From the NCBI RefSeq assembly GCF_000365425.1, contig NZ_AQOV01000001.1, positions 1,426,001 through 1,490,000 of the forward strand: a stretch of DNA of 64,000 bases, read 5' to 3'. The notes beneath the pieces are model-generated. The model had not been told where the DNA came from. It worked only from the letters and a program-made list of their open reading frames with translations, and searched no databases. Source of the stretch: Methylomonas sp. MK1 (lineage in GTDB: Bacteria; Pseudomonadota; Gammaproteobacteria; Methylococcales; Methylomonadaceae). A program made the position numbers and the translations under genes. Of this stretch, positions 34,788-44,318 are shown in pieces. The stretch's first letter is position 1; each line of letters starts with the position of its first letter.

Positions 34788-36615
34788 CTTGATGGTGAAA
34801 TGTATCGTAAATTCGCTGCGCTAATTGTCGGCTAATGCCATCTATACTGGCTAAAGCATCCACACCCGCGCTGGACACACCCTGTAACCCGCCAAACTGT
34901 TTCAGCAAAACCTGTCTTCTTTTCGGCCCCAGTCCGGCAATATCTTCCAGTACCGATTGTTTGTTAACCTTACCGCGTCGCTGCCTGTGTCCCGTTATCG
35001 CAAAACGATGCGCTTCATCGCGAATCTGTTGAATCAATAACAAGGCGGAAGCACCCGGTGTCACGTCCAAAGGTTGCCTATTACCGACCAGAATAATTTT
35101 CTCCATTCCGGCTTTGCGATCAGGGCCCTTGGCGACGCCCACTATCATAACATCGTTTATCTCCAATTCAGCCAAAGCCTTTTCCGCCTCGGCGACTTGG
35201 CCTTTGCCGCCGTCTATTAAAAGGATGTCCGGGGCTGGATGCTCGCCATTCTTCAATCGACTGAAGCGTCTAAAAACCGCCTGATGAATCGCCGCATAGT
35301 CATCGCCGGCAGTGATGCCATCGATATTAAAGCGTCGATAGTCGGATTTCACCGGCCCTTCTCTATCGAACACCACACAAGACGCCACAGTCTGTTCGCC
35401 TTGGGTATGACTAATATCAAAACACTCCAAGCGACTTGGTGTGATGTCGCAGCCCAGTTCTTGCTGCAAACTGATAAAGCGGCCTTGCAAACCTTGCCGA
35501 TCAGCCAGCCTGGCGTTTAGCGCGCTGTCGGCGTTGGTCATCGCCATTTGCAACCACTTCATCCGTTCGCCGCGCACGTTATTGGCAATCGCTACAGCAT
35601 GTTTAGCCTGTTCGGCCAGCACCTCGGCCAACAAAGCGGATTCCGGCAAGGCATGACTGACGATCAATTCATGAGGTACGGTTTTATCCAAATAATATTG
35701 GGCGATAAAAGCCTGTAAGATTTCCTCGGGCTGGTTTTCATCGCCGATTTTTGGAAAAAACTGCCGGTTGCCCAAATGTTGGCCATTACGGATAAAAAAC
35801 ACCTGTACACAAGCCGCGCCGTTTTTCGCCGCACACGCGACAATGTCCACATCGCCTTTTTCACCCTCCACACAATGTTTTTCCAACACCGCGCGCAAAC
35901 GGGCGATTTGATCGCGATAAGCGGCAGCCTGCTCGAACTCCAACTGGGCGGCGGCAGTTTCCATTTTGCCCACCAAGCGATCAATCAGTAAGCCGCCCTG
36001 CCCCTCCAGAAACAGAATCGTATTTTCCACATCGTTAGCATATTGCTCTTTGCTAACCAGTCCCACGCAAGGCGCCGTGCAGCGCTCAATCTGGTGTTGC
36101 AGACAAGGCCGAGAGCGGGCGCTGTAATAAGAATCCTCGCATTGCCGCACCGGGAAAATTTTTTGCAATAACTTCAAGGTTTCCTTCACCGCACTGGCGC
36201 TGGGATACGGCCCGAAATATTTGCCACGGCGCTTCTTGGCCCCGCGATGAAAGGTCAGTTGCGGAAAATCATGAAAGCTAGAAATGAATACGTAGGGATA
36301 GGACTTGTCGTCACGCAAACTGATGTTGTAGCGCGGTTTGTGGCGTTTGATCTGCTGACTTTCCAGCAGCAAGGCTTCGCCCTCCGTATGGGTAACGGTT
36401 ACTTCTATCCCGGCAACCTTGGCCACCATGGCCTGCTGTTTGGGCGAAGCATTTTGACTTCTGAAATAACTGGAAACCCGATTTTTTAGGTTCTTGGCTT
36501 TGCCTATGTAGATGATCTCGCCTTTCTCATCCAACATCTTATAAATGCCGGGACGCTGGGTTAGCGTCTTCAAAAAGGCTTTGGCGTCGAATTCGCCCGG
36601 ATGAGTTTCAGTCAC
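34777..36615 (-). CDS. uvrC: UvrABC system protein C
   Basis: 612 aa. GIY-YIG nuclease (GIYKMLDEKGEIIYIGKAKNLKNRVSSYF), UvrBC helical motif (FLEGQGGLLIDRLVGKMETAAAQLEFEQAAAYRDQI), RNase H-like 5' incision domain (CFDISHTQGEQTVASCVVF, DILLIDGGKGQV) and C-terminal HhH. It makes both cuts in nucleotide excision repair. It overlaps the uracil-DNA glycosylase gene by 8 nt, so two repair genes are coupled. Confidence 0.96.
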   Translation of the reverse strand: MTETHPGEFDAKAFLKTLTQRPGIYKMLDEKGEIIYIGKAKNLKNRVSSYFRSQNASPKQQAMVAKVAGIEVTVTHTEGEALLLESQQIKRHKPRYNISLRDDKSYPYVFISSFHDFPQLTFHRGAKKRRGKYFGPYPSASAVKETLKLLQKIFPVRQCEDSYYSARSRPCLQHQIERCTAPCVGLVSKEQYANDVENTILFLEGQGGLLIDRLVGKMETAAAQLEFEQAAAYRDQIARLRAVLEKHCVEGEKGDVDIVACAAKNGAACVQVFFIRNGQHLGNRQFFPKIGDENQPEEILQAFIAQYYLDKTVPHELIVSHALPESALLAEVLAEQAKHAVAIANNVRGERMKWLQMAMTNADSALNARLADRQGLQGRFISLQQELGCDITPSRLECFDISHTQGEQTVASCVVFDREGPVKSDYRRFNIDGITAGDDYAAIHQAVFRRFSRLKNGEHPAPDILLIDGGKGQVAEAEKALAELEINDVMIVGVAKGPDRKAGMEKIILVGNRQPLDVTPGASALLLIQQIRDEAHRFAITGHRQRRGKVNKQSVLEDIAGLGPKRRQVLLKQFGGLQGVSSAGVDALASIDGISRQLAQRIYDTFHHQDGH

Positions 36616-37273
36616 GGGCAGCCAGCAAATTTTGAATGGTTACAAACACCGCCGCCAACATCTCCATGTTCAGGCGCTTGGTTTGCACGTTATAGCGACT
36701 GCAATGGTAAGAACTAACCAACGTGTTGCCGTCCGGCAATTGAAAGCTGACGTGATGAGCGAATTTAGCCGCGCTGCTCTTCAATTCATAAGCACGCAAC
36801 ACCGCTTGATGAGCGATATTACCCAAGGCCAATATCACCGAATGTTTCGGCAGGGTTTTAATTTCCGCGGCCAGATAAGGATTGCATTGTTTAATCTCCT
36901 CGCCGGTGGGTTTGTTTTGCGGCGGCAAACATTTCACTGCATTGGTAATCCGGCAATTGCTAAGCTGCAAACCATCGGCCAAATTTGTCGATGCCAATTG
37001 ATTGCTGTAACCGAAATCGTACAAAGCCTGATACAGCAACAAGCCGGCATAGTCGCCGGTAAACGGTCTGCCGGTGGCGTTCGCGCCGTGCATACCCGGC
37101 GCTAAGCCAACAACCAGCAAGCGCGCTTCCGGATCGCCGAACGGCGCCACCGGTAAGGCATGATAAGCAGGATACTTAGCCCGCACCTCGCCGAGAAATT
37201 CGCTTAACCGCGGGCATGCCTGGCAGTCTTGCTTGAAATAGGATGAATAAGTCATAAAACGATAAACACTCAA
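36608..37273 (-). CDS. Uracil-DNA glycosylase, family 5 (UDGb-like)
   Basis: 221 aa. Motif 1 VGLAPGMHGANATGRPFTGD, PPQNKPT and motif 2-like SSYHCSRYNVQTKRL fit the family 5 pattern. Four cysteines (CQAC near residues 17-20, and NCRITNAVKC) are placed to hold the [4Fe-4S] cluster of this family. It excises uracil and related deaminated bases. It lies immediately upstream of uvrC. Motif 1 has no polar catalytic Asp, as expected for UDGb. Confidence 0.88.
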   Translation of the reverse strand: MSVYRFMTYSSYFKQDCQACPRLSEFLGEVRAKYPAYHALPVAPFGDPEARLLVVGLAPGMHGANATGRPFTGDYAGLLLYQALYDFGYSNQLASTNLADGLQLSNCRITNAVKCLPPQNKPTGEEIKQCNPYLAAEIKTLPKHSVILALGNIAHQAVLRAYELKSSAAKFAHHVSFQLPDGNTLVSSYHCSRYNVQTKRLNMEMLAAVFVTIQNLLAARD

Positions 37274-37661
37274 ATTGGCGGAATTTTACCTGAGCCCAAG
37301 GTTTCTTGCGTCGCTCGCTTTGGTTATTAACTTGGCCTCTAAAACATCATTACTGCCATCTTCGCCGGAATGACCATCTCCGGACAGAATAAGCGCCGGC
37401 TTAACAGCAAGCACTCTTGTCCGGACTTTCCAAATCCTAATAACCCAAGCCCGGAAACAGCTGGATTGGAATACCGCAAATACCAGCACCGGATAAACCT
37501 AAATGTTTGCTAATTGATAAAATTGTGGTATTTTCACAACATGCTTGGCAGAATCTACAATTCCCTTTGATTTTTAAAGCCTAATTTTTCTAACCATGGC
37601 TTTATCACTCCCTCTCAAGAGCAACGAATTATCTATTTTTATAAATGACAAAGGAGTTTTT
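37274..37661. other. Gene-free stretch upstream of the OmpA-family gene
   Basis: About 390 nt with no supported gene. A 67-codon minus-strand frame at 37286-37489 looks non-coding. The right part holds the candidate porin promoter and a long 5' leader ending in AAAGGAG before ATG 37662. Confidence 0.6.
37507..37534 (+). promoter_or_regulatory. Candidate extended -10 promoter of the OmpA-family gene
   Basis: TTGCTA (37507-37512), 16-nt spacer, TATTTT (37529-37534) preceded by TGG, an extended -10. It predicts a 5' untranslated leader of about 120 nt, as for E. coli ompA. Confidence 0.35.
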
Positions 37662-38726
37662 ATGTTGAAGAAAAGTTTACTGGCAATCGCCACGATAACG
37701 GCGCTCGGTTCCGTGTCGACGGCACAAGCCGGCGAGTTCCTTGACGATAGATGGTACGCAGCACCCTTCGGCACCTTCGTACAACCGGGCGGTGATCGTA
37801 ATGCGCACAGCGGTTGGGGCGGCGGTCTGGGCTTGGGTAAGATCATCAACGAACATCTGAACATCGAAGTAAGAGGCTTATACCAAAACCTGGAAGGCGC
37901 CAAAAACAACGGCAACTGGGATTTGACCGGTGGTACGGTAGATGCGCAGTATTATTTGTTTAGAGATAAATTCTCGCCTTATGCCGTGATCGGTGTGGGC
38001 GGCATAAACTCTACGCACAATGGCGACAGCGGCGCGGGCTTCATCGGCGAAGCGGGCGCGGGTTTTACTTATGAACTACACGATAACTTCCTGATTCGCA
38101 GCGACGTGCGCTACCGTTACAACAACAACTTCAACGCCAAACTGCAACCTGGCACCGAAGAGTTTCATGACATGACGGTCAATCTGGGTTTCGTGATTCC
38201 ATTCGGCGAAAAACCCAAAGCCGTGGTTGCCAAAGCTGAACCGACTCCACCTCCAGCACCGATGCCGGCTAAACTCGATTGCTCAAAAATGGATGACGAC
38301 AAAGACGGTGTGAATAACTGTGTTGATAAATGTCCGACTACATTACCGGGCGTTGAAGTCAGCATTTACGGCTGCTGGATCGTTGACGTCAAGTTCGATA
38401 ACGACAAAGATATTATCAAACCGCAGTATTTCCCAAAACTGGATAAAGTCGTTGACCGCATCAAACAGTACCCTGACATGGCGTTTGAAGTGCAAGGCCA
38501 TACCAGCAATACCGGTTCTTACAAACACAATCTGGACTTGTCGGAGCGCCGGGCATTGGCGGTTAAGAAATACCTAACCAAAGGCAGCCACTCTCCGAAT
38601 ATCACTTCACACGGTTATAGCTGGGATAGACCGATAGACACCAACGAAACTGAAGAAGGCCGCGCCAATAACCGTCGCGTGCAATTGGAAGTTGACGGCA
38701 AAGCGCAACAACCTTTGAAAAAATAA
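37662..38726 (+). CDS. OmpA-family outer membrane porin
   Basis: 354 aa from ATG 37662, chosen because AAAGGAG precedes it and the protein then begins with a clear signal peptide (MLKKSLLAIATITALG, cleavage after AQA). An upstream frame to 37596 adds non-signal residues. An eight-strand-type beta barrel (about 24-190) is followed by a Pro/Ala linker (PTPPPAPMPA), a short thrombospondin type 3-like Ca-binding segment (DDDKDGVNNCVDKCP) and an OmpA C-terminal peptidoglycan-binding domain ending NNRRVQLEV. Structural link between outer membrane and cell wall. Confidence 0.94.
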   Translation: MLKKSLLAIATITALGSVSTAQAGEFLDDRWYAAPFGTFVQPGGDRNAHSGWGGGLGLGKIINEHLNIEVRGLYQNLEGAKNNGNWDLTGGTVDAQYYLFRDKFSPYAVIGVGGINSTHNGDSGAGFIGEAGAGFTYELHDNFLIRSDVRYRYNNNFNAKLQPGTEEFHDMTVNLGFVIPFGEKPKAVVAKAEPTPPPAPMPAKLDCSKMDDDKDGVNNCVDKCPTTLPGVEVSIYGCWIVDVKFDNDKDIIKPQYFPKLDKVVDRIKQYPDMAFEVQGHTSNTGSYKHNLDLSERRALAVKKYLTKGSHSPNITSHGYSWDRPIDTNETEEGRANNRRVQLEVDGKAQQPLKK

Positions 38727-38764
38727 GAAGACCTGATCAATCTGATTGATTCAGAATCACAAAA

Positions 38765-38786
38765 CCCGCCGAAAGGCGGGTTTTTT
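38765..38786 (+). terminator. Rho-independent terminator of the OmpA-family gene
   Basis: CCCGCC-GAAA-GGCGGG (38765-38780) followed by TTTTTT; an A-run on the left side makes it usable from both strands, also ending the gene at 38831. Confidence 0.92.
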
Positions 38787-38830
38787 ATGGCCTGCGCGCC
38801 ACGAAGGTTAAATTTCACAGACAAAATCAA

Positions 38831-39790
38831 TCACAGACCCAGTGCTCTAAATTCCGCGCAAGCACTTGAACGCTGCCAGACCCGCTCAAACTCTTCGCGC
38901 AATGGCCGATGACGTGCCGGCAAATTAGGACTCCAATGCCCCTCATAACGATTACCGAGCAAGCGAAATAAATAACCGTCGCTATCGTTGATTACAAAAG
39001 CAGAGGCATATTGCAAATCTTCTGCTTCATCGGGCACACGAATCAGAAAATACGACGGCAAGCGCTGAGCCAATTCCACGACAGGATGAACCTGATTACG
39101 CAGACTGGTCGGATCCTGAACTATGATCTGCACGCTAGCGTTACGATTGCTGAGGGCAAATTGTTTTAGCGCCTCGACCAGGTCTTTTTGTCCATACAAG
39201 GCAAAATCCAGATCCCGACTGTAGATATAAATCTGCCGCCGGGCGGCCATTATCAATTGCTGGGTGGCGGCCGAGGTCGACTCGACTGTTTCCAGCCGGA
39301 CGGCCTCGACGGAAACCTCACGGGCCGGTGGTATCGATCGCACCGATTGCTCACGCGGCTGCAACATAAGCCGGATAGCCTGATGCGGAATACCGGCTTC
39401 GCCAAACACTTCGCCTTCAGCGGCAAAGCCGAATCTTTGGTAGAACCCCAACGCAGACAGTTGCGCGTTGGCGGTAACACTGGTCAGCCCCAGGTTGCGG
39501 GCTTTGTCGATTGTTGCACGCAACAAAGACTCCCCGACACCTTGACCCCGCCATTCGCACAGAACCGCCATCCTCCCCACTTTGCCTTCCGGAGAGAGCC
39601 GACAAGTAGCGATGGGCCGGTAATCAAGATCCCGCACCAAAAAATGATGGCAATCCGGGTCGAGTTCGTCAAATTCCACCTCTAACGGTATTTGCTGTTC
39701 GACGACAAACACCAAATTTCGCACATACCTTATATCCTCAAAATCAACGGCGTAGCTGGCTGGTTCGAGATAACAGTTGGCGATTTGCAT
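38831..39790 (-). CDS. GNAT acetyltransferase fused to a PLD-like DUF7931 domain
   Basis: 319 aa. N-terminal GNAT domain (about 1-150; VGRMAVLCEWRGQGVGESLL is the acetyl-CoA loop, GFYQRFGFAAEGEVF the C-terminal strand). The C-terminal domain (about 165-319) has ARRQIYIYSRDLDFALYG and QIIVQDPTSLRNQVHPVVELAQRL. It resembles a phospholipase-D-like fold without a full HKD motif. The domain name comes from memory. Substrate unknown. It converges with the OmpA gene over a shared terminator. Confidence 0.82.
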   Translation of the reverse strand: MQIANCYLEPASYAVDFEDIRYVRNLVFVVEQQIPLEVEFDELDPDCHHFLVRDLDYRPIATCRLSPEGKVGRMAVLCEWRGQGVGESLLRATIDKARNLGLTSVTANAQLSALGFYQRFGFAAEGEVFGEAGIPHQAIRLMLQPREQSVRSIPPAREVSVEAVRLETVESTSAATQQLIMAARRQIYIYSRDLDFALYGQKDLVEALKQFALSNRNASVQIIVQDPTSLRNQVHPVVELAQRLPSYFLIRVPDEAEDLQYASAFVINDSDGYLFRLLGNRYEGHWSPNLPARHRPLREEFERVWQRSSACAEFRALGL

Positions 39791-39914
39791 AGCGTTATAG
39801 AGGATGATTAAGGGGAGTGCTTAGTTTAGATACACTCTGCCGAAAATTCGACTCGGCAAGCCGATTATGATTGCCTACCCGATAAACCGGATTGCCGGGA
39901 TAAAGACTCGCCGC

Positions 39915-41570
39915 TCACGCATCCCTTTTGATCTTCGACTGTAAATGCTCGGCAAGACGTTTCATCGCTTCGGACGAGTCGTCGGCCGCCAGGTGGACAT
40001 TAATAATACTGGGCATACCGTGGTTATCCAGAGCATTAAGCAGAGCCTCTTCGAATTCAGCTTCCGTAGCTGCCTCGTAGCCCGCCAACGGACCGAAGAG
40101 TTCTCCCAAACGATCGAAGCGCCACGGATTAATATCGTTGAACGGACCTTCGAGAATACAGCGTTCCGTGCTGTAGCCGCCGTTGTTAAACACCACCACG
40201 ATGGGATTTAAACCAAGGCGCGCGTGGGTGGACAGTTCGGTCCCGGTCATTTGAAAAGCACCGTCGCCAACCAAAATCAATGCCCGCCGATCCAGACGAG
40301 CGATTTGCGCACCGAGCGCGGCCGGTACGGCAAAGCCCATCGTGGTGTAAAAAGCGGAAGCCAGAAACTCGCTTTGCTCGTGGACACGTAGATCGATAGC
40401 GGCAAACAGGCAATCGCCGACATCACACACCACTATCATGTCGTTGCTCAGCGCACTATTTAGCCTCTCAACCAATCGAGCTGTAGTAATTGGCCGGTCG
40501 GGCTCGGGAAACGCAATGCTTACTGGCGGCTCCAGGCTGGGAACCACTCCTTCTACGCTGGATGTGTCAACCGAGCCGGCCAAGGCACCGAGAAAATCTT
40601 CCAAGGCGATGCCAGGATAACGATGCGCGCTGATCACCACCTCGTTCAAAGCCGCGCGGATGGTCGAATGGGAATTTAGTTTTGCCGTATAAATGCCGGT
40701 ATCGATTTCATTCAAGGTCACGCCCAACATCAACAGCAAATCGGACTTTTCGACTCTGTCGCGCACTGCCTCAGAACTCATCGCACCTTCGTAAATCCCC
40801 AGGTAAGCTGGATGCCGCTCGGACATCACCGACTTACCGGTTAGCGTGGCAACCACGGGCAAGCCGGTACGTTCAACAAAATTGGCCAAAGCGCCTTGCA
40901 GCCCGCGTCTATGCAATTCGACACCCGCCACGATCATTGGCGACACGGCCTTGGATAACAGCATCATGGTTTCGGCAATCGCTTCGGATAAAGCGGCTTG
41001 GTCACTGGTAAATATTTCGACGGTCTCGGTCGGCATCGGATAGCCTTCCGCCATCACCAGGTCGCGGGGCAGTTCGATGTAAACCGGCTTACAAAAACGG
41101 CGCGCGGCCTCGATGGCATGATCTATTTGCCGGAAGGCGATCACCGGATCGTTTAGTACCACCGACGCACAGCTAATCCGTTCGAAAATTTCCCGCTGGA
41201 ACGTAAAAGGCCCAAAACGATGGTGGATTAACGGATCGTCTTTTTGCTCGCTGACGCCGGGTGCGCCGCTGATAAGCACCACCGGTGAAGATTCCGCGTA
41301 AGCGCCGGCAATCGCATTGACTGTGTTTAAGGCGCCGACGCCGTATGTCACCGCCAGAGCGCCCATGCCCACGCAACGCGCATAACCGTCGGCCGCGAAG
41401 GCTGCCGAATCTTCCCTGGTAGTGCCGATATGCCGAACCTGACTTTTTATCATCAGATCGTAAAAGCCCAACACATAGTCACCAGGCACACCAAAGATGT
41501 CTTTTACACCGGCCTGATATAGGCGTTTGAGGAGGTATTGTCCAATCGTGTCGAATTTGGCAGTGCTCAT
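39915..41570 (-). CDS. Thiamine-diphosphate 2-oxoacid decarboxylase (pyruvate/indolepyruvate type)
   Basis: About 551 aa from ATG 41570 (MSTAKFDTIGQYLL); a longer frame begins 21 nt upstream. PDC-type architecture: N-terminal Pyr domain with the activating Glu in TTREDSAAFAADGYAR, central domain, and C-terminal PP domain with the ThDP motif GDGAFQMTGTEL...NNGGY. It decarboxylates pyruvate, indolepyruvate or another 2-oxoacid to an aldehyde. True pyruvate decarboxylases are uncommon in bacteria. The substrate is unresolved. Confidence 0.87.
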   Translation of the reverse strand: MSTAKFDTIGQYLLKRLYQAGVKDIFGVPGDYVLGFYDLMIKSQVRHIGTTREDSAAFAADGYARCVGMGALAVTYGVGALNTVNAIAGAYAESSPVVLISGAPGVSEQKDDPLIHHRFGPFTFQREIFERISCASVVLNDPVIAFRQIDHAIEAARRFCKPVYIELPRDLVMAEGYPMPTETVEIFTSDQAALSEAIAETMMLLSKAVSPMIVAGVELHRRGLQGALANFVERTGLPVVATLTGKSVMSERHPAYLGIYEGAMSSEAVRDRVEKSDLLLMLGVTLNEIDTGIYTAKLNSHSTIRAALNEVVISAHRYPGIALEDFLGALAGSVDTSSVEGVVPSLEPPVSIAFPEPDRPITTARLVERLNSALSNDMIVVCDVGDCLFAAIDLRVHEQSEFLASAFYTTMGFAVPAALGAQIARLDRRALILVGDGAFQMTGTELSTHARLGLNPIVVVFNNGGYSTERCILEGPFNDINPWRFDRLGELFGPLAGYEAATEAEFEEALLNALDNHGMPSIINVHLAADDSSEAMKRLAEHLQSKIKRDA

Positions 41571-41726
41571 AGCGCTTTGGAACCTCAGCATAAAATTAAA
41601 CCGTGAGCACTGACGAGTAAATGATCAATGCCGCTCAACCGTTTAACAGGACGATTAGGAGTCAATACTGCTAAGCCACATCTAAAAAGTCAACAGACAT
41701 TCATAGCTCAACAAAATTTCAGCCAC

Positions 41727-41750
41727 AAAAAAAGGGCCTTACGGCCCTTT
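41727..41750 (-). terminator. Terminator of the rimP-pnp operon
   Basis: AAAGGGCC-TTAC-GGCCCTTT (41731-41750), followed on the minus strand by a T-run (complement of the A-run at 41727-41733), 25 nt after the pnp stop. Confidence 0.92.
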
Positions 41751-41775
41751 CATGCGGAGTCGAACGAATTTAAAC

Positions 41776-43854
41776 TTATTCGCTATCGACTTCTTTCATG
41801 CTCAAGCGCACGCGGCCTTGACGGTCGATTTCCAGCACTTTGACTTTTACCACATCGCCTTCCGACAGTTTGTCGCTGACTTTTTCAACGCGCTCATCGG
41901 AGATTTGCGAAATATGTACCAAGCCGTCTTTGCCCGGCAGAATGGTCACGAACGCACCGAAGTCCATCAAACGTACCACTTTGCCTTCGTAGGTTTTACC
42001 CACTTCGACTTCAGCGGTGATTTCTTCGATCATACGTCTGGCTTCTTCGCCGGCTGCTCTGTCGACAGAGGCAACATTGACCACACCATCGTCGGTCAAA
42101 TCGATACTGGCGCCGGTTTGCTCGGTGATAGCGCGGATAGTTACGCCGCCTTTGCCGATCACTTCGCGGATTTTAGCCGGATCGATTTTGAAAGTGATGA
42201 TACGCGGCGCGAAGTCGGACATTTCGGAACGGGTGCTGGACAAGGCTTTGTTCATCTCGCCCAATATGTGCAGACGGCCTTGTTTGGCTTGTTCCAATGC
42301 GACTTTCATTATCTCGGCGGTGATACCGTCGATCTTGATGTCCATTTGCAGCGCCGTTACACCGTTTTCGGAACCGGCCACTTTAAAGTCCATGTCGCCC
42401 AAGTGATCTTCGTCACCCAGGATGTCTGACAATACCGCAAATTTATCGCCTTCCTTGATCAGACCCATCGCGATACCGGCAACCGGGGCTTTGATAGGCA
42501 CGCCGGCATCCATCAGCGCCAAGCTGCTACCGCAGACCGAGGCCATGGAGCTGGAACCGTTAGACTCGGTGATTTCCGAAACCACCCTGATCACGTAAGG
42601 AAATTCCGCCATGTTAGGCAATACTGCCGCTACGCCGCGTTTCGCCAAGCGGCCGTGGCCGATTTCGCGACGCTTTGGCGAACCGACAAAACCGGTTTCA
42701 CCAACGCTATAGGGAGGGAAGTTGTAATGCAGCATGAACGGGTCTTTATACTCGCCGGACAATGCGTCGATGATTTGCGCATCGCGTTCGGTACCCAATG
42801 TCGCAACAACCAAGGCTTGGGTTTCACCGCGAGTAAACAGCGCAGAACCGTGGGTTCTAGGCAATACGCCCGTTCTGACGGTAATCGGTCTAACGGTGGT
42901 CAGATCACGACCGTCGATACGTTTACGGTCGTTCAGAATCGCACCACGCACAATGTCGTATTCCAGATGCTCGATAACGTTACGGATGTCTTTTTCGTTA
43001 TACAGGCCATCGGCAGTCAGTTTTTCAACTACCGCGCTTCTAATCGCGCTGAGCGTGTCCTGTCTAACCAGTTTTTCCGCCACTTGATAAGCGGCTTTGA
43101 TACTTTGCTCGGCTTCGGCGGCCACTGCTGCTTTTAATGCAGCGTTGGTTTCCACTGGTGTCCAGGTCACAGCCGGCGTACCGACGGCAGCAGCAAATTC
43201 GTTAATCGCGTTAATCGCCACTTGCATGTGCTCGTGACCAAACAATACTGCGCCCAACATGACTTCTTCGGACAATAAATCGGCTTCGGATTCAACCATC
43301 AAAACCGCATGCTGGGTACCGGCAACTACCAATTGTAGCTGTGATTCTTTCAGTGCTGGTTTGTCAGGATTCAATAAATAGGCACCGTCTTTGTATCCAA
43401 CGCAAGCCGCACCCAAGGGGCCGTTGAAAGGTAAACCGGATACGGCCAAAGCGGCGGAAGCTCCCAACAGCGCAGGAATTTCGGTATCCACTTCAGGATT
43501 CAGCGACACAACAGTGGCAATAATTTGCACTTCGTTAGTGAAACCTTCCGGAAACAGCGGACGAATTGGTCTGTCGATCAGGCGGGAAATCAGGGTTTCT
43601 GTTTCGCTAGGACGGCCTTCACGTTTGAAAAACCCGCCGGGGATTTTACCGGCCGCAAATGCTTTTTCCTGGTAGTTAACGGTCAGCGGAAAAAAATCGC
43701 CGCCGCTAGCTTCTTTTTTACCCACCACTGTCACCAGCAGCGAGGTGCCTTCGACATCAATCATCACCGCGCCATTGGCTTGGCGGGCAATTTCACCGGT
43801 GGATAACGTGACGAGACGATCGCCGTACTGAAATTCTTTCCTGATAGGATTCAC
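41776..43854 (-). CDS. pnp: Polyribonucleotide nucleotidyltransferase
   Basis: 692 aa trimeric 3'-5' phosphorolytic exoribonuclease. Two RNase PH domains with the all-helical linker, catalytic region FSFG-like [15 protein letters not shown] and [20 protein letters not shown]-terminal KH ([20 protein letters not shown]) and S1 ([23 protein letters not shown]) domains follow. It is last in the operon after rpsO, as in E. coli. Confidence 0.97.
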   Translation of the reverse strand: MNPIRKEFQYGDRLVTLSTGEIARQANGAVMIDVEGTSLLVTVVGKKEASGGDFFPLTVNYQEKAFAAGKIPGGFFKREGRPSETETLISRLIDRPIRPLFPEGFTNEVQIIATVVSLNPEVDTEIPALLGASAALAVSGLPFNGPLGAACVGYKDGAYLLNPDKPALKESQLQLVVAGTQHAVLMVESEADLLSEEVMLGAVLFGHEHMQVAINAINEFAAAVGTPAVTWTPVETNAALKAAVAAEAEQSIKAAYQVAEKLVRQDTLSAIRSAVVEKLTADGLYNEKDIRNVIEHLEYDIVRGAILNDRKRIDGRDLTTVRPITVRTGVLPRTHGSALFTRGETQALVVATLGTERDAQIIDALSGEYKDPFMLHYNFPPYSVGETGFVGSPKRREIGHGRLAKRGVAAVLPNMAEFPYVIRVVSEITESNGSSSMASVCGSSLALMDAGVPIKAPVAGIAMGLIKEGDKFAVLSDILGDEDHLGDMDFKVAGSENGVTALQMDIKIDGITAEIMKVALEQAKQGRLHILGEMNKALSSTRSEMSDFAPRIITFKIDPAKIREVIGKGGVTIRAITEQTGASIDLTDDGVVNVASVDRAAGEEARRMIEEITAEVEVGKTYEGKVVRLMDFGAFVTILPGKDGLVHISQISDERVEKVSDKLSEGDVVKVKVLEIDRQGRVRLSMKEVDSE

Positions 43855-43902
43855 TATAAGGTTCCTTTGTTTAAAGGTTATGCTGAAATGTGCCTTAAAG
43901 CA

Positions 43903-43927
43903 GAAACGGCGCCCGATGCGCCGTTTC
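43903..43927 (-). promoter_or_regulatory. Stem-loop between rpsO and pnp
   Basis: Perfect 10-bp stem GAAACGGCGC (43903-43912) with GCGCCGTTTC (43918-43927), loop of 5, and no U-tract. In E. coli this interval holds an RNase III processing hairpin that controls pnp; the position is analogous, function here is inference. Confidence 0.5.
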
Positions 43928-43938
43928 CAGTTTTGGTG

Positions 43939-44208
43939 CTACTTACGGATGCCCAAACGCTCGATCAACGAGCGATAACGCGCAACTTCTGTGTTTTTCA
44001 GGTAATCCAACAATTTGCGGCGTTGGTTTACCATGCGCAGCAAGCCGCGGCGCGAATGGTTGTCTTTTTTATGCGTAGCAAAATGCGGAGTCAGTTGATT
44101 AATGTTGGCGGTCAACAAGGCAACTTGGACTTCGGTTGAACCGGTATCGGTGTCTGACAAACGATATTCTTCAACGATGGCTTTCTTTTGTTCTGCGGTT
44201 AATGACAT
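43939..44208 (-). CDS. rpsO: 30S ribosomal protein S15
   Basis: 89 aa, the usual length. [52 protein letters not shown] is the S15 rRNA-binding core. Binds the 16S central domain early in 30S assembly. Lies between truB and pnp in the conserved order. Confidence 0.98.
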   Translation of the reverse strand: MSLTAEQKKAIVEEYRLSDTDTGSTEVQVALLTANINQLTPHFATHKKDNHSRRGLLRMVNQRRKLLDYLKNTEVARYRSLIERLGIRK

Positions 44209-44243
44209 TCTTAATCCCTATCGATTAATTTTGATTGAATAAA

Positions 44244-44261
44244 GGCCACCGTGTGATGGCC
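44244..44261 (-). terminator. Weak hairpin between truB and rpsO
   Basis: GGCCA (44244-44248) pairs with TGGCC (44257-44261); minus-strand sequence after the stem is TTTATTC. Possible attenuator; stem is short. Confidence 0.3.
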
Positions 44262-44318
44262 GTGTAGCCGCTGTTTCCACAATAGGGTGTAGAAACTTTG
44301 CGGTTTTTTCCTGGATAA

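Noticed and set aside
37286..37489. 67-codon minus-strand frame upstream of the OmpA gene
   Set aside because: No ribosome site, no homology I can recognise, and it sits in a long leader region.
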